Assembly (NCBI GenBank): GCA_028692545.1
Contig: JAQUXC010000011.1
Span: forward strand, 1-33,446
Origin: Patescibacteria group bacterium
GTDB lineage: Bacteria > Patescibacteriota > Patescibacteriia > UBA1558 > S5-K13
Direction of reading: 5' to 3'
Length of the DNA stretch: 33,446 bases
Made by a program: the position numbers and the translations under genes. Below, piece after piece: positions 16,329 through 24,051 of the stretch (positions within the stretch are counted from its first letter, which is position 1; each line of letters begins with the position of its first letter). The notes beneath the pieces were generated by a model. That model was not told the DNA's origin and ran no database searches. It worked only from the letters and a program-made list of their open reading frames with translations.

Positions 16329-16337
16329 TGATATAAT
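16329..16337 (+). promoter_or_regulatory. extended -10 promoter for the 16429-20280 operon
   Basis: TG-A-TATAAT (16329-16337) is a full extended -10 directly after the ZIP stop; no clear -35 precedes it. Confidence 0.55.
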
Positions 16338-16353
16338 TAAATAACATATTACA

Positions 16354-16375
16354 TTCTGTCTACATGTAGTCAGAA
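16354..16375. promoter_or_regulatory. 22-bp near-perfect palindrome, possible operator
   Basis: TTCTGtCTACATGTAGtCAGAA is symmetric except for one mismatched pair. It lies 17-38 bases after the -10 of the preceding promoter, a place for a repressor operator or a leader hairpin. Confidence 0.5.
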
Positions 16376-16428
16376 GTAAACATAATTAATAATATTAATA
16401 ATTCCCCAAAACGGGACAAATAAAAATT

Positions 16429-17115
16429 ATGAGAAAACAAACTGTAAAAAAACAAACAGTATCAGAATCAAGAACATATCTAAAGCCATGGATGCTTATA
16501 GTTTCAGTTCTTGTAGTAGCAGTACTTGTCGGTGCTGTTATATATTCTGGTCAACAAAGTATTGTAAAGGATAAGGATGAAAATTTGAAAAAATCTGAAT
16601 CTAGAATAAAAGATTTATCATCACAGTTAACACAAATGGAAGAATATATAAGAACAAACATGGTACAAAAAGAAGAAGAAAAAAAACCAGAGAATATAGT
16701 TTATACAAATAGTAAAAGTGGATTTTCTATGGAATTTCCTAAAACATGGGGAAATTATATAGCAAAAGATAGACAATTGAAATTTGGTGTGATTGGTTCT
16801 ACTGATTCAGTTGATTTTTATTTTGATGAAAATAGTCCTGTTTTTAATATAGCTATGATTGACAAAAGTATATGGGATTCTGTAAAAGATTTATCTTATT
16901 ATACACCAACAAAGATTCAAGAAAATGATAAATATGTAGTTGCCTATTCTATACCAAAGGGAGTAGATGAAGATTTTATAGCCTCAAAACAAGAAGATAT
17001 AAATATAATTTTAAATAGTTTTACAATTTTAGAACCTAGTAATATAGATACAGATGGTGTAAATCAGCCTGTTTCTAATATTACACCCTCTAATCCAGAA
17101 CCTGTATTAGAATAA
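16429..17115 (+). CDS. membrane-anchored protein with periplasmic-side beta domain
   Basis: The 228-residue product has a short basic N-terminus, one membrane segment at about 22-42, a coiled-coil stretch at 48-80, and a globular domain (about 90-205) starting YTNSKSGFSMEFPKTW, reminiscent of PsbP or DUF1795-type folds. A Pro/Asn-rich tail ends it. The active role is unknown. It heads an operon of redox and membrane proteins with gaps of 8 bases or less, so it may belong to the same envelope process. Confidence 0.7.
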   Translation: MRKQTVKKQTVSESRTYLKPWMLIVSVLVVAVLVGAVIYSGQQSIVKDKDENLKKSESRIKDLSSQLTQMEEYIRTNMVQKEEEKKPENIVYTNSKSGFSMEFPKTWGNYIAKDRQLKFGVIGSTDSVDFYFDENSPVFNIAMIDKSIWDSVKDLSYYTPTKIQENDKYVVAYSIPKGVDEDFIASKQEDINIILNSFTILEPSNIDTDGVNQPVSNITPSNPEPVLE

Positions 17116-17121
17116 AAATTT

Positions 17122-17388
17122 ATGAAAGTTCTAAAAATAGGCGCAGATTGGTGTGCAGAATGTTTGGTGATGAAACCTCGTTGGAAAGAAATAGAGGAAG
17201 AGTTTAATTTTTTAGAAACAGAATATTTTGATTATGATAAAAATAAAGATATAAGAGAAAAATATAATATTAAGCATGTTCCTAGTTTTATATTTTTGGA
17301 TAAAGATGTTAATGAATTTTTGAGAAAAGAAGGTATAGTAGAGAAAAGTGAACTTATAAAAATAATAGTAGAAAATAAAGATAAATAA
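17122..17388 (+). CDS. small thioredoxin-like protein
   Basis: The 88-residue protein has a WCAEC active site (Cys11 and Cys14) immediately after the first strand and the cis-Pro motif HVPSF (Pro54). It lacks a signal peptide and is therefore probably cytoplasmic. It lies six bases after the anchored protein and four bases before a thioredoxin-CcdA fusion. It could supply electrons to that fusion protein from the cytoplasmic side. It is shorter than a normal thioredoxin (~105). Confidence 0.85.
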   Translation: MKVLKIGADWCAECLVMKPRWKEIEEEFNFLETEYFDYDKNKDIREKYNIKHVPSFIFLDKDVNEFLRKEGIVEKSELIKIIVENKDK

Positions 17389-17392
17389 TAAA

Positions 17393-18586
17393 ATGAGTGT
17401 TGTAAAAAATAAAACATTTAAATTTATTTTGTTGGTAGTTTTTTTTGTACTGATACCATTTTTTTCTTTACATGCAAAAGAAATTGAGATAAATTTTTTG
17501 TTTAGTCCTACATGTCATTTTTGTGCTAATGAAAAACCATTTTTATATTCTTTGGAAAATAATAATAAAGATATTATTGTAAACAGTTATGATATAACTG
17601 ATTTAAAAAATGAAAATTTGGTAAAAAATTTATATTTAGAATACAAAGTTCCTTATAATGATTATGGATCCGTACCTATGACATTTATAAAGGATAAATA
17701 TTTTGTAGGTTACAATGAAAAAATAGGAGAAAGTATAAAAAATTATATAAACGATTTAAATAATGAGGTAGATCATGATGTTGGCGTTGGAGATAATAAA
17801 AAAATAGAAATAGAGCGAATTGAAAATTTTAGAAATTTTAAAATTCCTTTTTTTGGAGATATTGATGTAAATAATTTTTCTCCTATGATGCTTAGTATTA
17901 CAGTAGGTGCTTTGGACGGATTCAATGCTTGTGCTATGGTTGCTCTCGGTTTTCTTCTTACAGTTTTAGTGGGAACCGGTAGTAGAAAAAAAGTATTTAT
18001 TATAGGATCTGTATTTATATTAATATCAGGTCTAATGTATTTTCTTTTTATAACAGCCTGGCTTAATCTTTTTATTTTTGTTGGATATATAAAAATTGTA
18101 AATATTATAGTTTCTCTTTTTATAATAATTTTCTCAGTTTTTGTTTTGAAAGATTATTGGACAGGAGTTGTGTGTAAGATGTGTGATGTATCAGAAGGAA
18201 AGAAAGAAAATATTTTTACAAAATTACAAAAAAAATTATTTGTAAGTATAACAAGAATATCTAATTCGGAAATGTCTCTTTTTGCTATGATTTTAGTGGT
18301 ATCTGTTGTTGCTATTGGGGTAAATTTGGTTGAGCTTGTTTGTTCTTTGGGTTTTCCTATGGCTTATACAAAAATATTAACCTCCTACAATCTTTCCAAA
18401 TTTTCTTATTATTTTCATATTTTTATCTATGTTTTGTTCTACATGATAGATGATTTTATAATTTTTTGTTTGGCTATTTTTACATTAAAAATAACAAATA
18501 TTTCACAGAAATATTTAAAATTTGTAAAATTAATAAGTGGATTAGTGCTTTTTGTATTAGGAATTATAATGCTTATAAAAAATTAA
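17393..18586 (+). CDS. thioredoxin domain fused to CcdA/DsbD-like membrane domain
   Basis: Residues 1-28 are a signal or first membrane segment. Residues 30-125 are a thioredoxin-like domain with PTCHFC (Cys41, Cys44), placed outside the membrane. From about 155 a membrane domain follows with CcdA-like features: GALDGFNACAMVALGFLL in the first helix and NLVELVCSLGFPMAYTKIL in a later one, each with a Cys at the expected depth. DsbD and CcdA proteins carry reducing power from cytoplasmic thioredoxin across the membrane. The small thioredoxin-like gene just upstream fits this path. The fused order (thioredoxin first) differs from classical DsbD. Confidence 0.8.
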   Translation: MSVVKNKTFKFILLVVFFVLIPFFSLHAKEIEINFLFSPTCHFCANEKPFLYSLENNNKDIIVNSYDITDLKNENLVKNLYLEYKVPYNDYGSVPMTFIKDKYFVGYNEKIGESIKNYINDLNNEVDHDVGVGDNKKIEIERIENFRNFKIPFFGDIDVNNFSPMMLSITVGALDGFNACAMVALGFLLTVLVGTGSRKKVFIIGSVFILISGLMYFLFITAWLNLFIFVGYIKIVNIIVSLFIIIFSVFVLKDYWTGVVCKMCDVSEGKKENIFTKLQKKLFVSITRISNSEMSLFAMILVVSVVAIGVNLVELVCSLGFPMAYTKILTSYNLSKFSYYFHIFIYVLFYMIDDFIIFCLAIFTLKITNISQKYLKFVKLISGLVLFVLGIIMLIKN

Positions 18587-18589
18587 TTT

Positions 18590-19747
18590 ATGTCTAAAAA
18601 AAATATTCAAAAGTTCTTGTTGTTAGGGATAATTTTTTTATTTCCATTTTTTGTATTCGCTCAAGAAACAGTAAACCCTTACAAAAATTTATCGGAGGAT
18701 GTAAATAATAATGTTGATAGTGTTTTATTTAAGGCGGTAGTTATAGAAATATTGGAAGAAAAAAAAATAGAAGATGTAAATGGAAATATTATAGAACAAC
18801 AAAATTTAAAATTAAAAGGTTTGAATAATGGATATGAAAATAAGGAAGTTGTATATAATGGAATAAGTGATATGCAAGTTTACTCGGTTCAAAAATTTAA
18901 GCTTGGCGACAGGCTTATTGTGAGTGCAGATACAAATACAGATGGAGAAATTGTCTATTATGTTATAGATTATATAAGAAACAATTCTATATATTTATTA
19001 TTTTTTATATTTGTTTTTTGTATTTTGATAATAAATAGATTAAAAGGTTTTAGGGCTATAGTAAGTTTGTTTATAACATTTTTTGTTATATTAAAATTTA
19101 TATTGCCACAAATATTAAATGGCGTTAATCCTATAATAATATCTATTCTCGGGGGATTTTTTATCTTATTAATGATAATATATGTAACAGAAGGTATAAA
19201 TAGAAAAAGTCATCTAGCAATTTTAGGAATATTTATAAGTATGATTATTACAGGTATATTTGCCTTGATATTTTCAAATCTTTTGAGGCTTACTGGTATC
19301 TCGGAGGAAGGAGTTTTTCTTATTGATGCTATGAAGAAATCAATAGATTTCAAGGGCTTGCTTTTTGCTGGTACCATAATAGGAGCTTTGGGAGTATTGG
19401 ATGATATGGTTGTAAGTCAGATATCAGCTGTTGAAGAGATAAAAAAAACAAATTCAAATTTATCTAATTATGAAGTTTTTAAAAGGGCATATAAGATTGG
19501 CGTATCTCATGTTGGTTCTATGACAAATACTTTATTTTTGGCTTATGCAGGATCTTCTCTTACTGTACTTTTGTTGTTTTATGTTGGTACAAAAGGATCT
19601 ATGTTGGATGTTTTAAGTAGTGATTTGGTTGTTGTTGAAATATTTAGAAGTTTAATAGGTGGTATAGGACTTGCATTGTCTATGCCTATTAGTACTTTTT
19701 TAGGAGCTTATTATTTAAAAATTAAAAAATCCAGTTATACTGGATAA
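18590..19747 (+). CDS. YibE/F family membrane protein
   Basis: The 385-residue product has a signal peptide (1-25), an extracytoplasmic beta-rich region (about 30-125) and then about seven or eight membrane segments. GTIIGALGVLDDMVVSQISAV and SHVGSMTNTLFLAYAGSSL are the YibE/F family signatures. The biochemical role of the family is not settled. It starts four bases after the thioredoxin-CcdA gene and is followed eight bases later by a NYN gene, so it belongs to this operon. Confidence 0.88.
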   Translation: MSKKNIQKFLLLGIIFLFPFFVFAQETVNPYKNLSEDVNNNVDSVLFKAVVIEILEEKKIEDVNGNIIEQQNLKLKGLNNGYENKEVVYNGISDMQVYSVQKFKLGDRLIVSADTNTDGEIVYYVIDYIRNNSIYLLFFIFVFCILIINRLKGFRAIVSLFITFFVILKFILPQILNGVNPIIISILGGFFILLMIIYVTEGINRKSHLAILGIFISMIITGIFALIFSNLLRLTGISEEGVFLIDAMKKSIDFKGLLFAGTIIGALGVLDDMVVSQISAVEEIKKTNSNLSNYEVFKRAYKIGVSHVGSMTNTLFLAYAGSSLTVLLLFYVGTKGSMLDVLSSDLVVVEIFRSLIGGIGLALSMPISTFLGAYYLKIKKSSYTG

Positions 19748-19755
19748 ACAATTTT

Positions 19756-20280
19756 ATGCACAAACACAAAGATCAAAGAGTTGGAGTTTTTGTTGATGTA
19801 CAAAATATGTATTACTCTTCAAAAAATCTTTATGGAAAATTTGTAAATTTTAGAGCTATATTAGAACAAGCTGTTTATGATAGAAAACTAATTAGATCAA
19901 CTGCTTATGTTATAGAATCTGGTATTCCAGATCAAAATAGTTTTTTCAAAGCTTTAGAAGAACAAGGATTCAATATAAACTCAAAGCCTTTGCAAATTTT
20001 TGCAGGTGGAAATAAAAAAGGGGATTGGGATGTTGGTATTACAGTAGATGCAATAAAAATGTCCTTACAGCTTGATGTTGTAATTTTGGTTACTGGAGAT
20101 GGTGATTTTGTACCACTTGTAGATTATTTGCAATATCATGGAGTACTTGTTGAAGTAATAGCTTTTGAAGAAACTACATCAGCTCGTCTTATAGAAAAAG
20201 CAGATGACTTTTTCAATATTTCATCTGATACGAAAAAGTTTTTGATATCAGGTACAAAAATTACAAGAAGAAAGAAATAA
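19756..20280 (+). CDS. NYN domain (LabA/DUF88) putative ribonuclease
   Basis: The 174-residue protein is a single NYN (PIN-like) domain. VGVFVDVQNMYYSS (Asp14, Asn17), KGDWDVGITVDAI and LVTGDGDFVPLVDYLQYHG carry the acidic residues that bind metal in this fold, and FFNI near the end is usual for LabA-type proteins. A single-strand RNA nuclease activity is likely from the family but not proven for this member. It is the last gene of the operon; two hairpins with T runs follow. Confidence 0.9.
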   Translation: MHKHKDQRVGVFVDVQNMYYSSKNLYGKFVNFRAILEQAVYDRKLIRSTAYVIESGIPDQNSFFKALEEQGFNINSKPLQIFAGGNKKGDWDVGITVDAIKMSLQLDVVILVTGDGDFVPLVDYLQYHGVLVEVIAFEETTSARLIEKADDFFNISSDTKKFLISGTKITRRKK

Positions 20281-20342
20281 TTATTTTTTAAAGTCGTTTT
20301 ATTTTTAGTTACTTCGACTTATCACGCGTAGCTGGAGTAGAG

Positions 20343-20366
20343 AAATCTAGAAATTAGATTTTTTGA
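20343..20366 (+). terminator. candidate terminator after the NYN gene
   Basis: AAATCT and AGATTT form a short stem followed by a T run. Confidence 0.4.
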
Positions 20367-20384
20367 TACTATTATTTATAATTT

Positions 20385-20428
20385 TAAAGTCACTTTCATT
20401 TTTGATTGAGGTGACTTTATTTGTTTTT
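20385..20428 (+). terminator. candidate terminator, 9-bp stem
   Basis: TAAAGTCAC (20385-20393) and GTGACTTTA (20411-20419) pair perfectly and are followed by a T-rich run. It seals off the operon before the RNA island. Confidence 0.6.
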
Positions 20429-20466
20429 AGTTACAAAAATATCAGGAAAATAGGCCTTTTCTAATG

Positions 20467-20495
20467 TTGACAAAATATACAGAATATGATACTAT
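20467..20495 (+). promoter_or_regulatory. promoter of the non-coding RNA
   Basis: TTGACA (20467-20472), 17 bases, TACTAT (20490-20495). The closing stem of the RNA starts about 35 bases later. Confidence 0.55.
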
Positions 20496-20529
20496 ATTGT
20501 ATAGATTTAGTTCTTTGACAAAGTATATT

Positions 20530-20746
20530 TATAGCAATCAAAATAGTGTGGAGGGAACTATACAGCTGTTTCTACCCCTTAAATGGGGCGGATTTAGCCT
20601 AAGAATAGAGTATATAAAATGACTAATATTTATATTATGTTGACCTAAGTTGCCTTATCAAAGCTCTAAAGCAATGATATATGGCGACAGCGGAAGACAA
20701 TGTCATACTGATATACTCTAATCTCTACACTGCTTTGATTGCTATA
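20530..20746 (+). ncRNA. unidentified structured RNA, about 217 nt
   Basis: The two ends pair over a long stem: 20530-20542 with 20734-20746 (13 perfect pairs), extended by 20545-20554 with 20722-20731. On the 5' side a CCCC-TTAAAT-GGGG hairpin (20575-20588) is inserted. A second stem (20607-20615 with 20711-20719, then ATGAC with GTCAT), a third (20649-20654 with 20683-20688) and a fourth (20656-20660 with 20675-20679) complete a rod. No open frame of note lies in it. The length recalls 6S RNA, but the one-sided insertion and lack of a symmetric bubble argue against. No tmRNA, RNase P or SRP signatures are present. Confidence 0.65.
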
Positions 20747-20790
20747 GAGAAAACAATAAATTATAAATTTATAATTGGTGTTATTAATAA

Positions 20791-20925
20791 GTGCGGATCT
20801 TTAAAACCGTGCCAGTTACAGGCTTTCTAATAAAGAAAAAAGTGTAACGGGAGCTTACATAAAGTGCTTAGTTGTCATCTACTAAGTGGTGAAACAGCTT
20901 GACAGCTGTCCTTTTAGGAGGAAAA
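20791..20925 (+). promoter_or_regulatory. multi-hairpin leader of the zinc-ribbon gene
   Basis: Four successive hairpins precede the gene: GTGCGG/CCGTGC (20791-20812), GTTACA/TGTAAC (20815-20848), CTTAG/CTAAG (20867-20886) and ACAGCT/AGCTGT (20894-20909). They end just before a strong Shine-Dalgarno (AGGAGG, 20916-20921). This density suggests a cis-regulatory leader or a continuation of the RNA element; no known riboswitch was recognised. Confidence 0.5.
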
Positions 20926-21759
20926 ATGTTCGACTCATACAACAATAAGGTAGTAGGAGATGTAATTCCAGATTTTGTGGCAAGTTATTGTCTAGGTAAT
21001 GATCAAAGATGCATCCCAGTATTAATAGTCGAAGTTTTCGACAATCCTATTTCCCTTGGAAATAACGAAGATGGAGAGGAAGAATTCAACCTCGGTGGTT
21101 GGGAATATACTTCAGAAAATGGAAATTTGCAGATTGGTGGTTGTAATGAGCCGATTCCAATGTTTCGTTTACCCGAACAAAGGAATCAGAAAAATGGAGC
21201 AAGGAGATGGTGGTATACCACTTCTTACAAGCCACTACGAGCTATCGTGGTGGAAGAAATACTTCCACAAAGATTTTGTCCTGATTGCGGTGGAGTGTTG
21301 AAATATGATGCGGAAATACAAGTACCGCCACCAGAAGAGTGGTTAAATGGTCCGAGATTTTTCTGCCCTCGGTGCAGGAAAGATTATAAACTGGATGGCT
21401 TCGACTTAGATTTTATGAGTAGAGATTCATATGGACTATCTTATCACGATCCAGCTCCGAATACACCAGATTCTTTGGGTGCTTTATATGGCACCACGGA
21501 TGAAGTGCTTCAGAAGAGAATTTTAGAAGCTGTCCAATTTGGAATTCCAATAAGGATGATTCAGCATAAGCTGAAAAGACGTTTAAAAGAATTCAGGTTT
21601 AATATGGGTGTGCTTATTTTCGGTTCCCCGGGTATAAATGAATATTTTCCAGCAGAATCCTTATGGGAATCTACTTTCATAATAATGGATTATACTGGGA
21701 AGTTTTATTATGCTCTAATGGAGCATGAATACAAATCAAAAATGAGATTAAAAAAGTAG
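20926..21759 (+). CDS. unknown protein with a zinc ribbon, strong Shine-Dalgarno
   Basis: The ATG at 20926 is chosen because AGGAGG lies four bases upstream; a TTG 27 bases earlier is in frame but falls in a hairpin. The 277-residue product has CPDCGG (Cys118, Cys121) and CPRC (Cys147, Cys150), a four-Cys zinc ribbon. The N-terminal part is acidic and beta-rich, the C-terminal part has a basic helical stretch, KLKRRLKEF. No family was recognised. Base composition and codon choice are visibly richer in G+C than neighbours, and the translation signal is unlike theirs; this suggests transfer or a different expression level. It sits after a structured RNA and is followed by two hairpins, so RNA and protein may form one unit. 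An RNA-binding role is speculation. Confidence 0.75.
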   Translation: MFDSYNNKVVGDVIPDFVASYCLGNDQRCIPVLIVEVFDNPISLGNNEDGEEEFNLGGWEYTSENGNLQIGGCNEPIPMFRLPEQRNQKNGARRWWYTTSYKPLRAIVVEEILPQRFCPDCGGVLKYDAEIQVPPPEEWLNGPRFFCPRCRKDYKLDGFDLDFMSRDSYGLSYHDPAPNTPDSLGALYGTTDEVLQKRILEAVQFGIPIRMIQHKLKRRLKEFRFNMGVLIFGSPGINEYFPAESLWESTFIIMDYTGKFYYALMEHEYKSKMRLKK

Positions 21760-21782
21760 GAAATGCCTAATCGGTATTTCCT
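21759..21782. terminator. 9-bp hairpin after the zinc-ribbon gene
   Basis: GGAAATGCC (21759-21767) and GGTATTTCC (21773-21781) pair fully with one wobble pair and begin at the stop codon; no T run follows directly. Confidence 0.45.
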
Positions 21783-21791
21783 AAAGAATAT

Positions 21792-21828
21792 GCGGCGGGG
21801 ATGTAACATTCTCCGTCGTTTTTATTTT
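21792..21828 (+). terminator. intrinsic terminator
   Basis: CGGCGGGGA (21793-21801) and TCTCCGTCG (21810-21818) form a stem with two wobble pairs, followed by TTTTTATTTTT. The convergent L,D-transpeptidase gene ends a few bases later. Confidence 0.8.
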
Positions 21829-21836
21829 TGGAAAAA

Positions 21837-23033
21837 TTACTTTATTACAATTTTTGTTCCAATTTGAGAGAACCAATATAATAATTCCATATTTTCATAT
21901 GATACATTCACACACCCATGACTCATTGGGTGTCCAAAATTATTGTGCCAATAAGCTCCGTGAATATAGAATCTATATTTTCCAGTTGTGAAATGTAAAT
22001 TCCATTTTGTGTTTGGATAATCAAAATTATATCCAGGACCACCATATCTTTTTGAGTCCACTTTGTTTAGAACTTTGAATTCTCCACTTGGTGTTTCCAT
22101 ACCTCTTATACCACTTGATATAGGAAAACTATCTAGCATTGTATTACCAAAATAGTATTTTAAATTTTGAGTTTTTATATCTACTTTTATAAGTTTGTCT
22201 AATTTAGCCTCTGGATTATTGTCTAGTGGATTGTTTCCTGCTTTTACTTCTGTTCCATCTAGATACAAATCTCCATCAGTATCAGCATTCATCAAATTTG
22301 TATTTATTAGTATTTCCCAATAATCATTTAAATAATCTTTGTCAGAATCTACCTCAATCATTTTTTTGTCTTTGTGTCTTGGAGATGTTTTGTCTTTTAC
22401 TTCTTTTCCATCAGGTATTCCATCTCCATCAGTATCAAAATTATTTGGATCAGTGTAATAAATATTTTCTTCTTCAAAATCAGGTAAGTCGTCATTATCA
22501 GCGTCATAATATTTTGTAATTGGATTTACAAATATATTATTCAAATTTTCTATTGAATTAATTGCTTTTCCTTCTTCGCAATGTGACAAGTCATAAGTTA
22601 TTGCATTTTTATAATCAAATCCATTTTTTCTAAAAACTTCATCAGTTGTAAATACTCTTTTTTTGCCATTTTCTATATAATAATATCCTTTTGTTTCAGT
22701 GTGGTTTACAATTGTTCCATTTCTTATATATCCAATGCTTTTATAGTTTCCTGGTTTTAATTTTATACTTCCAGAATATGCATATTTTGACATATCATCG
22801 CTACTAATATTTTCTACACTATTAAAATTTTTGTACCAAGACAAAAATATTTCTTCATTTGGAAAATCATATTTTTTATTATCGATTACAAAAAAAATAG
22901 AGGACAATCCTTCTACTTTTAGTAGTTTTCCATAACTTTTAGCAAATATAATATTTGGAATTATTAAAAGTGTAATTACAAATAAAAATTTTATATAAAT
23001 ATACTTAGTAAATGTCCTTTTGTTTTTAACCAT
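21837..23033 (-). CDS. L,D-transpeptidase (YkuD) with surface and calcium-type repeats
   Basis: The 398-residue product starts with a signal peptide (about 1-31). Residues about 32-165 hold two copies of a surface domain (FFVIDNKKYDFPNEEIF... then YYIENGKKRVFTTDEVF) like that of the protein at 12614-13666. Residues about 170-280 carry thrombospondin type 3-like repeats (DADNDDLPD, DTDGDGIPDGKE, DTDGDLYLDGTE) that probably bind calcium. The YkuD domain (about 285-398) has HGAYWHNNFGHPMSHGCVN with the catalytic Cys374. It cross-links peptidoglycan or attaches proteins to it. Its start overlaps the YgjP-like gene by 43 bases. Confidence 0.92.
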   Translation of the reverse strand: MVKNKRTFTKYIYIKFLFVITLLIIPNIIFAKSYGKLLKVEGLSSIFFVIDNKKYDFPNEEIFLSWYKNFNSVENISSDDMSKYAYSGSIKLKPGNYKSIGYIRNGTIVNHTETKGYYYIENGKKRVFTTDEVFRKNGFDYKNAITYDLSHCEEGKAINSIENLNNIFVNPITKYYDADNDDLPDFEEENIYYTDPNNFDTDGDGIPDGKEVKDKTSPRHKDKKMIEVDSDKDYLNDYWEILINTNLMNADTDGDLYLDGTEVKAGNNPLDNNPEAKLDKLIKVDIKTQNLKYYFGNTMLDSFPISSGIRGMETPSGEFKVLNKVDSKRYGGPGYNFDYPNTKWNLHFTTGKYRFYIHGAYWHNNFGHPMSHGCVNVSYENMELLYWFSQIGTKIVIK

Positions 23034-23536
23034 TTTTCATTTTGTTTATAATTTGGCATTATTTTTTCAACTTCATTCCAAAATTTTTTGGAATGATTTT
23101 TTTCTTTTATATGGCACAGTTCATGAATTACTACATAATCTATTATTTCTATTGGAGCCATAGCTAACCTCATAGAAAGATTTATATTATTTTTGAAACT
23201 ACACGAACCCCATCTATTTTTTGCATTCGTTATTTTTATTTTGTTATACTTTATATTTTCTAATTTAGAGTAATATTTTACCCTTTTGTTTATAATATTT
23301 TCAGCTTTTTGTTTTGTAATTTTTTTGATTTCAGAGCCTTGTAATTTTTTTAAATCATATTTTTTATCAGTTGCTATTTTTTGTTTTTTTGTTATCCAAT
23401 TGTTTTTTTGATTTACAAATTTTTCTATTATATATACTGGAGTAAATAATGGAGCTCTTATAATAAGTTCTGCATCTTTGTTTATTTCTAGTGCAACACT
23501 TTTTCTACGAGAGCGGATTAATTTATAATTTTTCAT
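22991..23536 (-). CDS. YgjP-like zinc metallopeptidase (DUF45)
   Basis: The 181-residue protein has HELCH (138-142) and His148 in NHSKKFW, the zinc site of YgjP/DUF45 proteins. NRWGSCSFKNNINLSMRLAMAP and IDYVVIHELCHIKE are family hallmarks. There is no signal peptide, so it is probably cytoplasmic. The substrates are not known. Its 3' end overlaps the start of the L,D-transpeptidase gene, and it starts two bases after the next upstream gene, so the three genes are one transcript. Confidence 0.93.
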   Translation of the reverse strand: MKNYKLIRSRRKSVALEINKDAELIIRAPLFTPVYIIEKFVNQKNNWITKKQKIATDKKYDLKKLQGSEIKKITKQKAENIINKRVKYYSKLENIKYNKIKITNAKNRWGSCSFKNNINLSMRLAMAPIEIIDYVVIHELCHIKEKNHSKKFWNEVEKIMPNYKQNEKWLKTKGHLLSIFI

Positions 23537-23538
23537 AA

Positions 23539-23937
23539 TTATTTGTTTTTTAGTCGTTTTGATGTGCTACTTATTGCAAATATTCCAAGTATAGATAAAT
23601 ATGTGGCAGTAAATTCCATTGGCATTTTATATTTTTCTGGGTACAGTGTATTTAAAATTATAAATATTATAATTATTATAGTATAAATTGATATAAATAT
23701 TTCTCCCTTGTATTTTGAAATAAAATTTTTATTTTTCCACCTGTTTGTTTCTTTTATCCCTGTAAATATTGATAATATAGAAATGTATACTAGCGTTATA
23801 GTCTCAAGAGAATTTTCACAGTCTAAAATTTTAAAAAAATGTACTATAAATATAACAGCTGTAAAAATTGCCCAAAGATAGGTAATAAATCTCCAAAGTT
23901 TTAAGTTACCTGATACATCTTTTGTATGCTTTTTCAT
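23539..23937 (-). CDS. small four-segment membrane protein, hypothetical
   Basis: The 132-residue product has four hydrophobic segments (about 15-31, 42-58, 75-95 and 102-122) separated by short charged loops, and a basic C-terminus (SKRLKNK). No family was recognised. It heads the transcript that includes the YgjP-like and L,D-transpeptidase genes and is divergent from secG. Confidence 0.75.
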   Translation of the reverse strand: MKKHTKDVSGNLKLWRFITYLWAIFTAVIFIVHFFKILDCENSLETITLVYISILSIFTGIKETNRWKNKNFISKYKGEIFISIYTIIIIIFIILNTLYPEKYKMPMEFTATYLSILGIFAISSTSKRLKNK

Positions 23938-23957
23938 AAATATATAATATCAGTTTT

Positions 23958-23985
23958 TTTATAATCTATAAAGTATAATTGACAA
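23958..23985 (-). promoter_or_regulatory. candidate promoter for 23937-21837 genes
   Basis: On the minus strand TTGTCA (23980-23985) is followed after 16 bases by TATAAA (23958-23963). Its -35 overlaps the -35 of the divergent secG promoter. Confidence 0.4.
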
Positions 23986-24007
23986 GAGTAATGTCTTATG
24001 CTATCAT
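23979..24007 (+). promoter_or_regulatory. sigma70-type promoter for secG
   Basis: TTGACA (23979-23984), 17 bases, TATCAT (24002-24007). Both hexamers are close to consensus. Confidence 0.7.
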
Positions 24008-24051
24008 TTTTATATAAATTTGTCTTTTATTATTTATAAATTTACTTATAT

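Noticed and set aside
20530-20746. tmRNA, RNase P RNA, SRP RNA
   Set aside because: No tRNA-like ends or tag frame, no GAGGAAAGTCC-type P4 sequence, and no SRP tetraloop context.
20759-20776. Perfect 18-bp palindrome AATTATAAATTTATAATT
   Set aside because: Only A and T; such palindromes are expected by chance in this composition.
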